This document shows, one piece after another, positions 7,543 through 18,006 of a stretch of DNA of 64,000 nt; positions within the stretch are counted from its first letter, which is position 1, and every line of letters begins with the position of its first letter. The notes beneath the pieces were generated by a model. The model was not told where the DNA came from. It did no database searches and saw only the letters and a program-made list of their open reading frames with translations. This DNA comes from SZAS-103 sp036496805 (lineage in GTDB: Bacteria; Pseudomonadota; Gammaproteobacteria; Xanthomonadales; Xanthomonadaceae). The stretch lies in the NCBI GenBank assembly GCA_036496805.1, contig DASXKN010000029.1:310001-374000 (forward strand), given 5' to 3'. The position numbers and the translations under genes were made by a program.

Positions 7543-7926
7543 CTAGTCGACACAATCCGGAATGACGGCCTTGCCTTTGGAGAAGTAGGGCGTGCAGTTG
7601 GGGTGTTCCCCGTCGGTTCTCGCCTTTGAGCAGACTCCCGTCTTGCTGTTCATTTGAAGAATGGGGACGATCCCCGCCGTAGTTGGCACAAGACAGTAGC
7701 CATCGCACTGCGAGTTGTCCGTACACGACTTTCCACCATCTCGCGTGGGCCACTCGCAGCCGTGGATGAATTGTGTGTAAGCGACGATCGTCCCGCCCTT
7801 GGCGGCGCATTCCCTGGGATCGTCCAGATTCTGCACGAGGGCATCGAGCGGGTCCGACGTCGGTCAGGTTTCGACAGCGCAGCCCGTCGACACCAGGAGC
7901 AAGGTGCCCAGAATCACTCCACGCAT
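7543..7926 (-). pseudogene. Small Cys-rich lipoprotein interrupted by an in-frame TGA
   Basis: Reading from the ATG at 7926-7924 gives MRGVILGTLLLVSTGC-AVET, a lipoprotein signal peptide with the lipid-accepting Cys at residue 16. A TGA (7866-7864) comes immediately after. The same frame then stays open for another 106 codons, with eight cysteines and motifs GKSCTDNSQCDGYC and ECAAKGGTI. These resemble small secreted xanthomonad proteins of unknown function. An internal GTG at 7836 could start a 97-residue product, but that would lack the signal peptide. The frame is unshifted, so a single nonsense change (or a sequencing error) explains the break. The region is noticeably less GC-rich than its neighbours. 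Confidence 0.7.
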
Positions 7927-7972
7927 GGTCTGGCCCTGAAGCAACACGGCGAAACCCTCTCAAGCGCCCCAG

Positions 7973-8731
7973 CTACTTCCTCAACCGCGCCGCCAGCGCC
8001 TTCAGCGTGTCCTGCGTGTCCGGCTCGTTCCAGGCGTCGAGGAAGCGGCCCAGGTCCACGTGCTTCGTCAGCGCGTCGACGACGTCGGCGCGGGCGAGTT
8101 CGCGGGTGCGCAGCATCGGCGCCGAGGGCAGGGCGAGCAGGCCGTTGAGCCAGCCGACAGCGGCCGGCACCACGTCCTGCATGTTGGCCAGTTCGTCGAT
8201 CAATCCGATCGCGAAGGCGCGGCGCGCCGGCACCATCGCGCCGTGGACCAGCAGGCGCTCGGCGCGGCGCATGCCGACCGTGCGGCGCAGCAGGATCTGG
8301 ATGCCTTCGGGCACGGCCAGTCCGACCTGCACTTCGTTGAGTCCGATGCGGAAGGGCTTGGTCGGGTCGGGCGAGCGCGCCATCACGCGGTAGTCGCAGC
8401 ACAGCGCGAGCACGCAGCCGCCGGCCGGCGCGTGGCCGCCGATCGCGGCGACGACGGGGACGGGGCACTTCGCGAGCGCGATGCAGGCGGCGAAGAAGTC
8501 GTCCCAGGCGCCGCGCAATGCCGTCTCGTCCAGGCCCATCAGATGCGGGACGTCCATGCCGCCGGAGAACAGGCCGGGGCCGCCCGAGAGGATCACGCCG
8601 CGGGCGCCGTTGCCGGGCGCGGCCTCGACGGCCGCGCGGATCGCCTGGAGCAGCTCGGGATTGAGCGCGTTCGCGGGCGGCCGGGCCATGTGGATCTGGT
8701 GGATGGGGCCGTGCACTTTGACTTCGATCAT
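7973..8731 (-). CDS. Enoyl-CoA hydratase/isomerase family protein
   Basis: A second, only distantly similar crotonase-fold protein of 252 residues. GLFSGGMDVPHLMG and IGGHAPAGGCVLALCCDYRVM form the CoA-binding and oxyanion-hole regions. The usual first catalytic Glu position (GGxxELA) is occupied here by VLAL, and the second region reads NEVQVGLAVPEGIQ. It is therefore more likely an isomerase or another crotonase-family activity than a simple hydratase. The ATG at 8731 follows AGGAGCAG. It is divergent from the copper chaperone gene. Confidence 0.82.
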   Translation of the reverse strand: MIEVKVHGPIHQIHMARPPANALNPELLQAIRAAVEAAPGNGARGVILSGGPGLFSGGMDVPHLMGLDETALRGAWDDFFAACIALAKCPVPVVAAIGGHAPAGGCVLALCCDYRVMARSPDPTKPFRIGLNEVQVGLAVPEGIQILLRRTVGMRRAERLLVHGAMVPARRAFAIGLIDELANMQDVVPAAVGWLNGLLALPSAPMLRTRELARADVVDALTKHVDLGRFLDAWNEPDTQDTLKALAARLRK

Positions 8732-8798
8732 GGGCTGCTCCTGTCGCGGAGTCGCGACGATAACCCATCCGCGCGCCGGACGGCTAAGATGCGCGACC

Positions 8799-9317
8799 AT
8801 GACACCGATCTCGCGACGCTTTCGATCCTTCCCCCGCGTGGCCGCCGCCGCGATCGTGCTGGCCGCCTGCCCGACGGCGGTGGCTACTCCCGCGCACGCC
8901 GCCGGACCTTCGCCCACGCGGGCGCCCAACCACACGATGGCCGCCGTGCGCGTCGACGCGGCCTGGGTGCGCGCTGCGCCGCCAGGGGTTGCGATGCTGG
9001 CCGGCTACATGGTCCTGCACAACGAGGGCAGCACGCCGTTGACCTTCACCGGCGCGAGCAGCGATGCCTTCGGCATGGTCGAACTGCATCGCTCGCAGAC
9101 CGTCAACGGCATGGAGACGATGCGTCCAGCAGGCGCGCAGGCGATTCCCGCCGGCGGCGTCCTGCGCATCGAGCCGGGTGGCCTGCACCTGATGCTGATG
9201 CAACCCAAACGCGCGTTGAAGATCGGCGATGCCGTGCATTTCACGCTGCACTTCGCCGGTGGCGCCGATGCGGACGTTTCCGCGACGGTGCGCGCGGATG
9301 CGCCAAGTCCACACTAG
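8799..9317 (+). CDS. Periplasmic copper chaperone PCuAC family protein
   Basis: A 172-residue secreted protein with a signal peptide ending near THAHA/PAHA (about residue 33). The mature part is a PCuA(C) cupredoxin-like domain that binds Cu(I) and helps metallate cytochrome c oxidase. Diagnostic pieces are DAAWVRAAPPG, GYMVLHNEG, MVELHRSQ, GMETMRP and the terminal metal site GGLHLMLMQP (H-x-M). The usual length is 150-170. It stands alone; no Sco or cox gene is adjacent. Confidence 0.88.
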   Translation: MTPISRRFRSFPRVAAAAIVLAACPTAVATPAHAAGPSPTRAPNHTMAAVRVDAAWVRAAPPGVAMLAGYMVLHNEGSTPLTFTGASSDAFGMVELHRSQTVNGMETMRPAGAQAIPAGGVLRIEPGGLHLMLMQPKRALKIGDAVHFTLHFAGGADADVSATVRADAPSPH

Positions 9318-9371
9318 CTGGTGCCCCGAAGAAAGCTTTCCTTTTGGCTCGCCTGTCCATAGCCTCTCACG

Positions 9372-9546
9372 CCGTTCGTGGTGAGCTTGTCGAACCACAG
9401 CAGCTCTTCAGCCGATCCGTCCATGGTTCGACAGGCTCACCACGAACGGGAAACAAGGGCTCACCACGAACGGGAAACAAGGGCTCACGAGGAACGGGAA
9501 ACAAGGGCTCACGAGGAACGGGAAGCGACAGGCTCACCAAGAACGG
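9372..9546. repeat. Large hairpin plus 24-base tandem repeat array
   Basis: CCGTTCGTGGTGAGC... (9372-9397) is inverted at 9424-9449 (TGGTTCGACAGGCTCACC...), giving a 26-base stem with one wobble pair. From 9434 the unit GGCTCACCACGAACGGGAAA plus CAAG repeats at 9434, 9458, 9482, 9506 and 9531, a 24-base period with small drift (CCACG to CGAGG). The GTTCGACAGGCTCACCACGAACG palindrome is, as I know it, a widespread intergenic repeat in high-GC proteobacteria. Together these fill the 246-base gap between the copper chaperone and the thioesterase; I see no gene there. Confidence 0.85.
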
Positions 9547-9563
9547 ATCTCGGGAAGGCGCCG

Positions 9564-9982
9564 CTAGGCGAGTACCGGCAGCGCGCTCCGCACCGCTTCC
9601 GGCAAGGGCGCGGACTTGCCGGTGCGCTTGTCGAACCACACCATCACGACATGGCCGTCGCAATAGAGCGCCGAGGCGTCCTTCGCGGAAAGGATGCGGT
9701 GGCCGAGGGTGAAGCTGGTGTTGCCGACGCGATCGGCGAACAACTCGACGGTCACATCCTCTGGCCAGGCGATCGGACGCTTGAAGTTCACCAGCGCCGA
9801 AGCGACGACCGGCGCCACCGACTCGTCCATCCATGGCCCGGCCAGCGTCATCAGCCAGCGCAGGCGCGCCTCTTCCAGGTAACGCAGGTACATCGCGTTG
9901 TTCACATGGTTGAAGGCATCGAGGTCGCGCCAGCGCACGGCGAGTTCGGTGCGGAAGAGCAGCGGCGAGGTTGTCGCGTCAC

Positions 9983-9986
<4 letters not shown>
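9564..9986 (-). CDS. Acyl-CoA thioesterase, hot-dog fold (4-hydroxybenzoyl-CoA thioesterase/YbgC type)
   Basis: A 140-residue single hot-dog domain enzyme. VRWRDLDAFNHVNNAMYLRYLEEAR is the characteristic 4HBT segment; the Asp in DAFNHVNN is the expected catalytic residue. It would hydrolyse small or aromatic acyl-CoA thioesters in the cytoplasm. The ATG at 9986 overlaps the uvrA stop by four bases, so it is translated with uvrA. Confidence 0.88.
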
Positions 9987-12931
<2,945 letters not shown>

Positions 12932-13004
12932 GCGGTGTCCCGTCGCGAATCGAATCGATCAGTGTAGTCCTGCCGTCAAGTCCGGACCAGCAGCATCCAG
13001 CGGA

Positions 13005-13664
13005 TCAATTCGAGTAAGGCCGCAGCGCGGTCGGCAGGGCGCCCAGGACGACCGGCGTGGTGGCTGGCAGGGCGGGGTCGAACGGAATCTTGACGTGGCC
13101 ATCGCCGTCGCTGCTCCACGATTTGGCCTGCGCACCGCTGCCCACGGTGACGGACTGCGTGCCGCCCTGGCCATAGGCCAGCTCCACGCCCTGCGACGGC
13201 GTTCCCATCAGGCCGCCGATCTCCACGTGCTGCTGCTGGATGCGCTCGATCACCGGCAGGCTTTCCATGAGCTGCCCGTAACTGATGCGGGTGGCGGTCG
13301 GCGTCCGCATCTTGAAGGCTTCGACCAGCTTCACGGCTTCCCTGGGCTGGCTGACCCAGACGGCGGCGTCGCCCGAGGCCCAGTCGGCGCGCAGGGGAAG
13401 GGCGATGCAGCCGTGCGGGTCCAGGGCGAGGGCCTGGCGGGTCGCGCCGGCGCGCAGTTCGACCTTCAGGTTGGCTGGCAGGGGCTGGTCCGGTTGGACG
13501 GATTCGGCGCACAGCGAGCTCGACACGACGCCCTGGGGATCGGCCTGCTTGACCGCCGCCAGCGGGGCATAGAGCTTCTGGTAGGGGATCGAACGGCCTT
13601 CCGGCGCATCGGCAGCGGCGGCCAGCGGTAGCAGGCAGAACAAGGCGGCTGACAATGGGCGCAT
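13005..13664 (-). CDS. Periplasmic hypothetical protein (possibly DUF2987)
   Basis: A 219-residue protein with a clear signal peptide (MRPLSAALFCLLPLAAAADA). Its start, IPYQKLYAPLAAVKQ, and the two-lobe layout recall DUF2987 proteins, which are of unknown function; this is a tentative match. Nothing enzymatic is visible. GGAGTCCCG lies upstream of the ATG at 13664. It lies between uvrA and the divergent rplU operon. Confidence 0.6.
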   Translation of the reverse strand: MRPLSAALFCLLPLAAAADAPEGRSIPYQKLYAPLAAVKQADPQGVVSSSLCAESVQPDQPLPANLKVELRAGATRQALALDPHGCIALPLRADWASGDAAVWVSQPREAVKLVEAFKMRTPTATRISYGQLMESLPVIERIQQQHVEIGGLMGTPSQGVELAYGQGGTQSVTVGSGAQAKSWSSDGDGHVKIPFDPALPATTPVVLGALPTALRPYSN

Positions 13665-13761
13665 CGGGACTCCTCGGGCCTCGGTCGCGGCCCGTCTGGC
13701 CGATGGATTGTATAGGTCGCCGGTTACCCTCCCGGCGCATCCGGTCTCGGGGCGGAAGGGT

Positions 13762-13790
13762 TTGACCTGAAAGGATATTTCCGCCACAAT
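13762..13790 (+). promoter_or_regulatory. Sigma70 promoter of rplU-rpmA
   Basis: TTGACC (13762-13767), a 17-base spacer and CACAAT (13785-13790) sit about 65 bases before the rplU start. The leader carries GAGGACAACC before the ATG. Confidence 0.7.
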
Positions 13791-13855
13791 TCCGCTTCTG
13801 TCCGCCTCGATGCGGGCAGTCAGAGCCGAAAAATAACTACAGAGGACAACCGGTC

Positions 13856-14176
13856 ATGTACGCAGTATTGGTCACGGGCGGCAAGCAGTACCGTGTGATG
13901 CAGGGCGAAACCCTGCGCGTGGAGAAGCTCGACGGCGACGTCGGCAGCGCGGTGAAGTTCGACAACGTGCTGATGCTCGCCGACGGCGAGACGGTCAGCG
14001 TGGGCGAGGCGCTCAAGGGCGCGTCGGTGGCTGCGACGATCAAGGCCCATGGCCGCGCGGACAAGATCCGCATCGTCAAGTTCCGCCGTCGCAAGCACCA
14101 TCGCAAGCAGATGGGCCATCGCCAGCACTACACCGAAATCGAAATCACCGGCATCGCTGCCGGCAGCAAGGAGTAA
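13856..14176 (+). CDS. rplU: 50S ribosomal protein L21
   Basis: A 106-residue ribosomal protein. MYAVLVTGGKQYRV is the classic L21 start. KFRRRKHHRKQMGHRQHYTEIEITGI is the conserved rRNA-binding C-terminal region. It is the first gene of the rplU-rpmA pair, five bases from rpmA, followed by obgE. Confidence 0.98.
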   Translation: MYAVLVTGGKQYRVMQGETLRVEKLDGDVGSAVKFDNVLMLADGETVSVGEALKGASVAATIKAHGRADKIRIVKFRRRKHHRKQMGHRQHYTEIEITGIAAGSKE

Positions 14177-14181
14177 CCGTC

Positions 14182-14442
14182 ATGGCACATAAGAAGGGCG
14201 TAGGCTCCAGCCGCAACGGCCGCGATTCCAACCCGAAGTACCTCGGCGTGAAGATCTATGGTGGCCAGGTTGTCGAAGCCGGCAACATCATCATCCGCCA
14301 GCGCGGCACCGAGTATCACGCCGGCATGGGCGTGGGCATGGGGCGCGATCACACGCTGTTTGCGCTCAAGGACGGCAAGGTGGACTTCTCGCTCAAGGGC
14401 CCGAAGAGCCGCCGCACGGTCAGCGTCGTCGGCGGCGAGTAA
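14182..14442 (+). CDS. rpmA: 50S ribosomal protein L27
   Basis: An 86-residue ribosomal protein starting AHKKGVGSSRNGRDS after the initiator Met. The N-terminal tail, which reaches the peptidyl-transferase centre, needs no processing here, as in proteobacteria. Key segments are KYLGVKIYGGQ and GMGRDHTLFALKDG. An intrinsic terminator follows. Confidence 0.98.
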   Translation: MAHKKGVGSSRNGRDSNPKYLGVKIYGGQVVEAGNIIIRQRGTEYHAGMGVGMGRDHTLFALKDGKVDFSLKGPKSRRTVSVVGGE

Positions 14443-14463
14443 TCGCCACGCGCGCATCGGACG

Positions 14464-14488
14464 AGCCCCGCTTCGGCGGGGCTTTTCG
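14464..14488 (+). terminator. Intrinsic terminator of rplU-rpmA
   Basis: AGCCCCGC (14464-14471), loop TTCG, GCGGGGCT (14476-14483), then TTTTCGTTT. It separates the ribosomal pair from obgE, which therefore probably has its own promoter or depends on readthrough. Confidence 0.88.
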
Positions 14489-14581
14489 TTTGCGATAGCG
14501 AGTTGCAAGGTTCGTTTTTCACGACTCTCCGATAGGATTCATCCATGAAGCGTCTTCCGTTCGCCATCCCTGGCTCACCCC

Positions 14582-14630
14582 GGGCCGATGAACGCGATGC
14601 GCTTCAACGCATCGCGTAAGCCATCGGCCC
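14582..14630. repeat. Nested REP-like palindrome before obgE
   Basis: The outer arms GGGCCGATG (14582-14590) and CATCGGCCC (14622-14630) enclose the inner arms GCGATGCG (14594-14601) and CGCATCGC (14608-14615) around the loop CTTCAA. The core is the reverse complement of that at 7463-7474. The element ends eight bases before the obgE ATG, which has no strong ribosome-binding site of its own, so the hairpin could affect obgE translation. Confidence 0.6.
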
Positions 14631-14637
14631 TGACCAG

Positions 14638-15696
14638 ATGAAATTCGTCGACGAAGCCCAGATCCATGTGCAGGCCGGCAACGGCGGCAGCGGCTGCGTG
14701 AGCTTCCGTCGCGAGAAGTTCATCCCGCTCGGCGGCCCGGACGGCGGTGACGGTGGCGACGGCGGCAGCGTGTGGCTGGTCGCCGACGAAAACCTCAACA
14801 CCCTGGTCGATTTCCGCCACGAGCGGCGCTTCAAGGCGCAGCGCGGCGAGAATGGCAAGGGCCGGCAGATGTTCGGCGCTGCTGGCCAGGACACCCTTAT
14901 CCGCGTGCCGGTGGGCACCGCGGTCACCAACGTGGCGACCGAGGAATTGATCGGCGACCTGACCGAGCACGGCCAGAAGCTGCTGGTCGCGCATGGCGGC
15001 CAGGGTGGGCAGGGCAACGTGCACTTCAAGAGTTCGATCACGCGCGCGCCGCGACGCGCGACCCCCGGCACCGAGGGCGAGGAGCGCGAGATCGCGCTGG
15101 AGCTGCGCGTGCTCGCGGACGTCGGCATGCTGGGTTTCCCGAACGCCGGCAAGTCCACCTTCATCCGCGCGGTCTCCGCCGCCACTCCACGCGTCGCGGA
15201 CTATCCGTTCACCACGCTGCAGCCGCACTTGGGCGTGGTCAGCGTGGAGGCGCATCGCAGTTTCGTGATCGCCGACATTCCCGGGCTGATCGAAGGCGCG
15301 GCCGACGGCGCGGGGCTGGGCATCCAGTTCCTCCGCCACATCCAGCGCACCGGCCTGCTGCTGCACCTGGTGGACCTGATGCCGATCGATGGCTCCGATC
15401 CGGTGGAGCAGGTGCATGCGATCGAGCACGAACTGGGCAAGTACGATCCGGAACTGCTCGCCAAGCCGCGCTGGCTGGTCCTCAACAAGGCCGACCTGCT
15501 GCTGCCGGAAGAAGCCGAGGAGCGCGCCGCGGAGATCGTGCGAAGACTGGAATGGAAAGCCCCGTGGTTCCTCGTGTCCGCGATCGGCCACGAAGGCACG
15601 CGCGAGGTGTGCCTGAAGGCGCAGCAGTTATTCGATGAGCAGAAGTACCTGGCGACGCAGCGTGCCGCGGAACAGGCGTCGGGTGCGGGCGCATGA
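14638..15696 (+). CDS. obgE: Obg-family GTPase (CgtA/ObgE)
   Basis: A 352-residue ribosome-associated GTPase involved in 50S assembly and stress control. The glycine-rich Obg fold occupies residues 1-158 (MKFVDEAQIHVQAGNGG start, GGDGGDGGS loops). The G domain follows, with G1 GFPNAGKST, G3 DIPGLIEGA, G4 NKAD and a switch region FTTLQPHLG. A short acidic/Ala-rich tail ends the protein. Gene order after rplU-rpmA is the usual one. Confidence 0.97.
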   Translation: MKFVDEAQIHVQAGNGGSGCVSFRREKFIPLGGPDGGDGGDGGSVWLVADENLNTLVDFRHERRFKAQRGENGKGRQMFGAAGQDTLIRVPVGTAVTNVATEELIGDLTEHGQKLLVAHGGQGGQGNVHFKSSITRAPRRATPGTEGEEREIALELRVLADVGMLGFPNAGKSTFIRAVSAATPRVADYPFTTLQPHLGVVSVEAHRSFVIADIPGLIEGAADGAGLGIQFLRHIQRTGLLLHLVDLMPIDGSDPVEQVHAIEHELGKYDPELLAKPRWLVLNKADLLLPEEAEERAAEIVRRLEWKAPWFLVSAIGHEGTREVCLKAQQLFDEQKYLATQRAAEQASGAGA

Positions 15697-15738
15697 TGCG
15701 CCAGCGGATCGCGCGACAGGTCTGCGTGAATGAAAAAA

Positions 15739-15857
15739 CCGGCTTGCGCCGGCGTGCGAGTTCCGCAAAAACCAAAACCGGCTTGACCAGCTTCGCTGCT
15801 GAAAGCCGCCGGCGTCCGAATTCGACAAAGAAGAAAGCCGGCTTGCGCCGGCTTTCT
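15739..15857 (-). terminator. Array of three intrinsic terminators downstream of rpsT
   Basis: On the minus strand after rpsT come three GC hairpins, each ending in GCCGG followed by Ts. The first is GAAAGCCGGC/GCCGGCTTTC (15856-15833). The second is a longer stem closed by CCGGC at 15812-15808 and GCCGG at 15782-15778, then TTTTGG. The third is CCGGC/GCCGG (15752-15739) then TTTTTT. The copies share ACCGGCTTG, so they look duplicated. They also separate rpsT from the convergent obgE. Confidence 0.75.
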
Positions 15858-15890
15858 GGATACTTCGGATACTTCGCTGATCGCCTTCGA

Positions 15891-16160
15891 TCAGGCGGCC
15901 TGCAGGGCCTTGATGCGCGCGGTGAGGCGGCTCTTGTGGCGGGCAGCCTTGTTCTTGTGGATCAGGCCGCGGGCCGAGTAGCGGTCGAGGATCGGCTGGG
16001 CGCCCGCGAACGCGGTCTGCGCGGCAGCGTGGTCGCCGGCCTGGATGGCCTTGAGCACTTTCTTGACGGCGGTGCGGAGCATGGAACGTGCGCTGGCGTT
16101 GCGGCCACGATGGACCTCGGCCTGCTTGGCGCGCTTTTTGGCGGACTTGATGTTGGCCAA
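15891..16160 (-). CDS. rpsT: 30S ribosomal protein S20
   Basis: An 89-residue primary 16S rRNA-binding protein. MANIKSAKKRAKQAEVHRGRNAS is the standard S20 start, followed by the three-helix bundle and ending AARHKSRLTARIKALQAA. It is monocistronic, divergent from murJ, and followed by a terminator array. Confidence 0.97.
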   Translation of the reverse strand: MANIKSAKKRAKQAEVHRGRNASARSMLRTAVKKVLKAIQAGDHAAAQTAFAGAQPILDRYSARGLIHKNKAARHKSRLTARIKALQAA

Positions 16161-16231
16161 GGGAAAACTCCTGGAAAAATCGTCGGGTCGCGACTTGGAT
16201 GGATGAAGGGAACAGCGTGAAAAGACCAGAA

Positions 16232-16260
16232 ATTATGGTGGATTCATGGGCTTGAGTCAA
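16232..16260 (-). promoter_or_regulatory. Sigma70 promoter of rpsT
   Basis: On the minus strand TTGACT (16260-16255), a 17-base spacer and CATAAT (16237-16232) form a near-consensus promoter about 65 bases before rpsT. It overlaps the most upstream possible murJ start (16246), which argues mildly for the internal murJ start at 16327. Confidence 0.8.
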
Positions 16261-17964
16261 ATACCGGCCCAGGACGCACAGGAGACCGGGAAAGGGTCCG
16301 CGAAGCCGGGTTCCAGGCGTCCGTCGATGCTGCGCTCGGTGGCCTCGTTCAGCAGCATGACCATGATCAGCCGCGTCTTCGGGCTGCTGCGCGACATGGT
16401 CATCAGCCGCGTATTCGGCGTGAGCGCGGCGACCGACGCATTCTGGGTCGCATTCCGCATCCCCAACTTCATGCGCCGGCTGTTTGCCGAGGGTTCGTTC
16501 ACCACCGCCTTCGTGCCGGTGTTCACCGAGATCAAGGAGAAGCGCAGTCACGCCGATCTCAAGGAACTGGTTGCGCGTACCGCCGGCTCGCTGGGAGCGG
16601 TGCTGCTGCTCGTTGTCGGCCTCGGCATCGTGTTCGCGCCGCAGGTGGCGACGGTGTTCTCGCCAGGCGCGATCAACAACCACGACAAGTTCCAGCTGAC
16701 GGTCCATCTGCTGCGCCTGACCTTCCCGTTCATCCTGTTCGTGTCGATGACAGCGCTCGCCGGCGGCGCGCTCAACAGCTTCCACCGTTTCGGCATGCCG
16801 GCGCTGGTGCCGGTGCTGCTGAACATCTGCATGATCACGTTCTCGCTGTGGCTGGCGCCGCGGCTGGACACGCCGATCCTTGCACTGGGCTGGGCGATCC
16901 TGTTCGGCGGCATCGTCCAGTTGCTGTGCCTGCTGCCGGACATGGCGAAACTCGACCTGCTCGCGTGGCCCCGCTTCGGGTTCGGTCATCCCGACGTGCG
17001 CAAGGTGATGCGGCTGATGGTGCCGACCCTGTTCGGCTCGTCGATCGCGCAGGTCAACCTGCTGCTCGACACGGTGATCGCCTCCCTGCTGTACGTCGGT
17101 TCGCAGAGCTGGCTGTCGCAGGCCGATCGTTTCCTCGAACTGCCGCTGGGCGTGTTCGGCATCGCGCTGGGTACGGTGATCCTGCCGACGCTGGCGCGCC
17201 ACCACGTCAACACCGACCGCGCCGGTTTCTCGAAGTCGCTGGACTGGGGCCTGCGCACCACGATGATGATCGCGGTGCCGGCGATGTTCGGGCTGATGTT
17301 CCTGTGCGTGCCGCTGGTCGCGACCCTGTTCCAGTACGGGCATTACACGCCGTTCGACACCCAGATGGCGGCGCTGTCGGTGTTTGGATTGAGTTTCGGC
17401 CTGCCTGCGTTCGCGCTGGTGAAGGTGGTGCTGCCGGCGTTCTACGCGCGCCAGGACACGAAGACGCCGGTGAAGGCGGGCGTGGCCTCGCTGATCGCGA
17501 ACATGTTCTTCAACTTCCTGTTCCTCGGCGCGCTCTGGTTCGCGGTCGTTCGCCACCTGTGGATTCCGGCCGGTGCGCCGGATCTGGGCGCCGCCATCTC
17601 CAGCGCGCAGTCGGCCCCGCTCACCGTGGCGTTCGCGAAGTTGCCGGGACTGCATTTCGCGCTCGGCATGGCCAGCGCGGTGGCGAGCTACCTCAACCTG
17701 ATGCTGCTGTGGCGCTGGCTGCGCAAGGCCGGCGTCTACGAGCGGCAGCCGGGATGGGGGTGGTTCCTGCTGCGCCTCGTCGTGGCCTGCGCGGCGATGG
17801 TCGGCGTGCTCCTGCTGGGCCTGCACTGGGGGCCGGATTTCACCGCCGTGCGCGCGACGACGCGGATCCTCTGGCTCGCCGGCCTGACCGTCGCGGGCGC
17901 CGCGGTGTACGGCGCGGCGATGATCGCGCTGGGCTTCCGTCCGCGCGAGCTGCGCGAACATTGA
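16246..17964 (+). CDS. murJ: Lipid II flippase MurJ (MviN)
   Basis: A polytopic inner-membrane protein with about 14 helices that flips lipid II for peptidoglycan synthesis. RVFGLLRDMVISRVFGVSAATDAFWVAFRIPNFMRR and AEGSFTTAFVPVF are family signatures. From 16246 it is 572 residues; from the ATG at 16327 (MLRSVASFSSMT) it is 545, which is closer to the family norm. The 27 extra residues (GLSQIPAQDAQE...) are not membrane-like and overlap the rpsT promoter, so 16327 may be the true start. It precedes ribF, as in many proteobacteria. Confidence 0.94.
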   Translation: MGLSQIPAQDAQETGKGSAKPGSRRPSMLRSVASFSSMTMISRVFGLLRDMVISRVFGVSAATDAFWVAFRIPNFMRRLFAEGSFTTAFVPVFTEIKEKRSHADLKELVARTAGSLGAVLLLVVGLGIVFAPQVATVFSPGAINNHDKFQLTVHLLRLTFPFILFVSMTALAGGALNSFHRFGMPALVPVLLNICMITFSLWLAPRLDTPILALGWAILFGGIVQLLCLLPDMAKLDLLAWPRFGFGHPDVRKVMRLMVPTLFGSSIAQVNLLLDTVIASLLYVGSQSWLSQADRFLELPLGVFGIALGTVILPTLARHHVNTDRAGFSKSLDWGLRTTMMIAVPAMFGLMFLCVPLVATLFQYGHYTPFDTQMAALSVFGLSFGLPAFALVKVVLPAFYARQDTKTPVKAGVASLIANMFFNFLFLGALWFAVVRHLWIPAGAPDLGAAISSAQSAPLTVAFAKLPGLHFALGMASAVASYLNLMLLWRWLRKAGVYERQPGWGWFLLRLVVACAAMVGVLLLGLHWGPDFTAVRATTRILWLAGLTVAGAAVYGAAMIALGFRPRELREH

Positions 17965-18006
17965 CGGCTGCGGCCCGACGGACGCAGCGGTTATGATGCA
18001 AGGTCC

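Noticed and set aside
7864..7866. Selenocysteine at the TGA in the lipoprotein
   Set aside because: No obvious SECIS-like hairpin directly after the codon, no known selenoprotein family, and the site is in an unconserved linker after the lipobox.
9434..9546. Regular 24-base repeats that could suggest a small CRISPR array
   Set aside because: The units are head-to-tail with no unique spacers and drift in sequence; no cas gene is nearby. They derive from an adjacent palindrome.
12932..13004. SOS (LexA) box upstream of uvrA
   Set aside because: No palindrome of the xanthomonad or enterobacterial LexA type is visible in the short upstream region.
14545..14619. A 24-codon frame starting ATGAAGCGTCTTCCG before obgE
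   Set aside because: Its second half is made of the nested palindrome, its composition looks like spacer, and it has only a weak AGGA upstream. It is probably chance.
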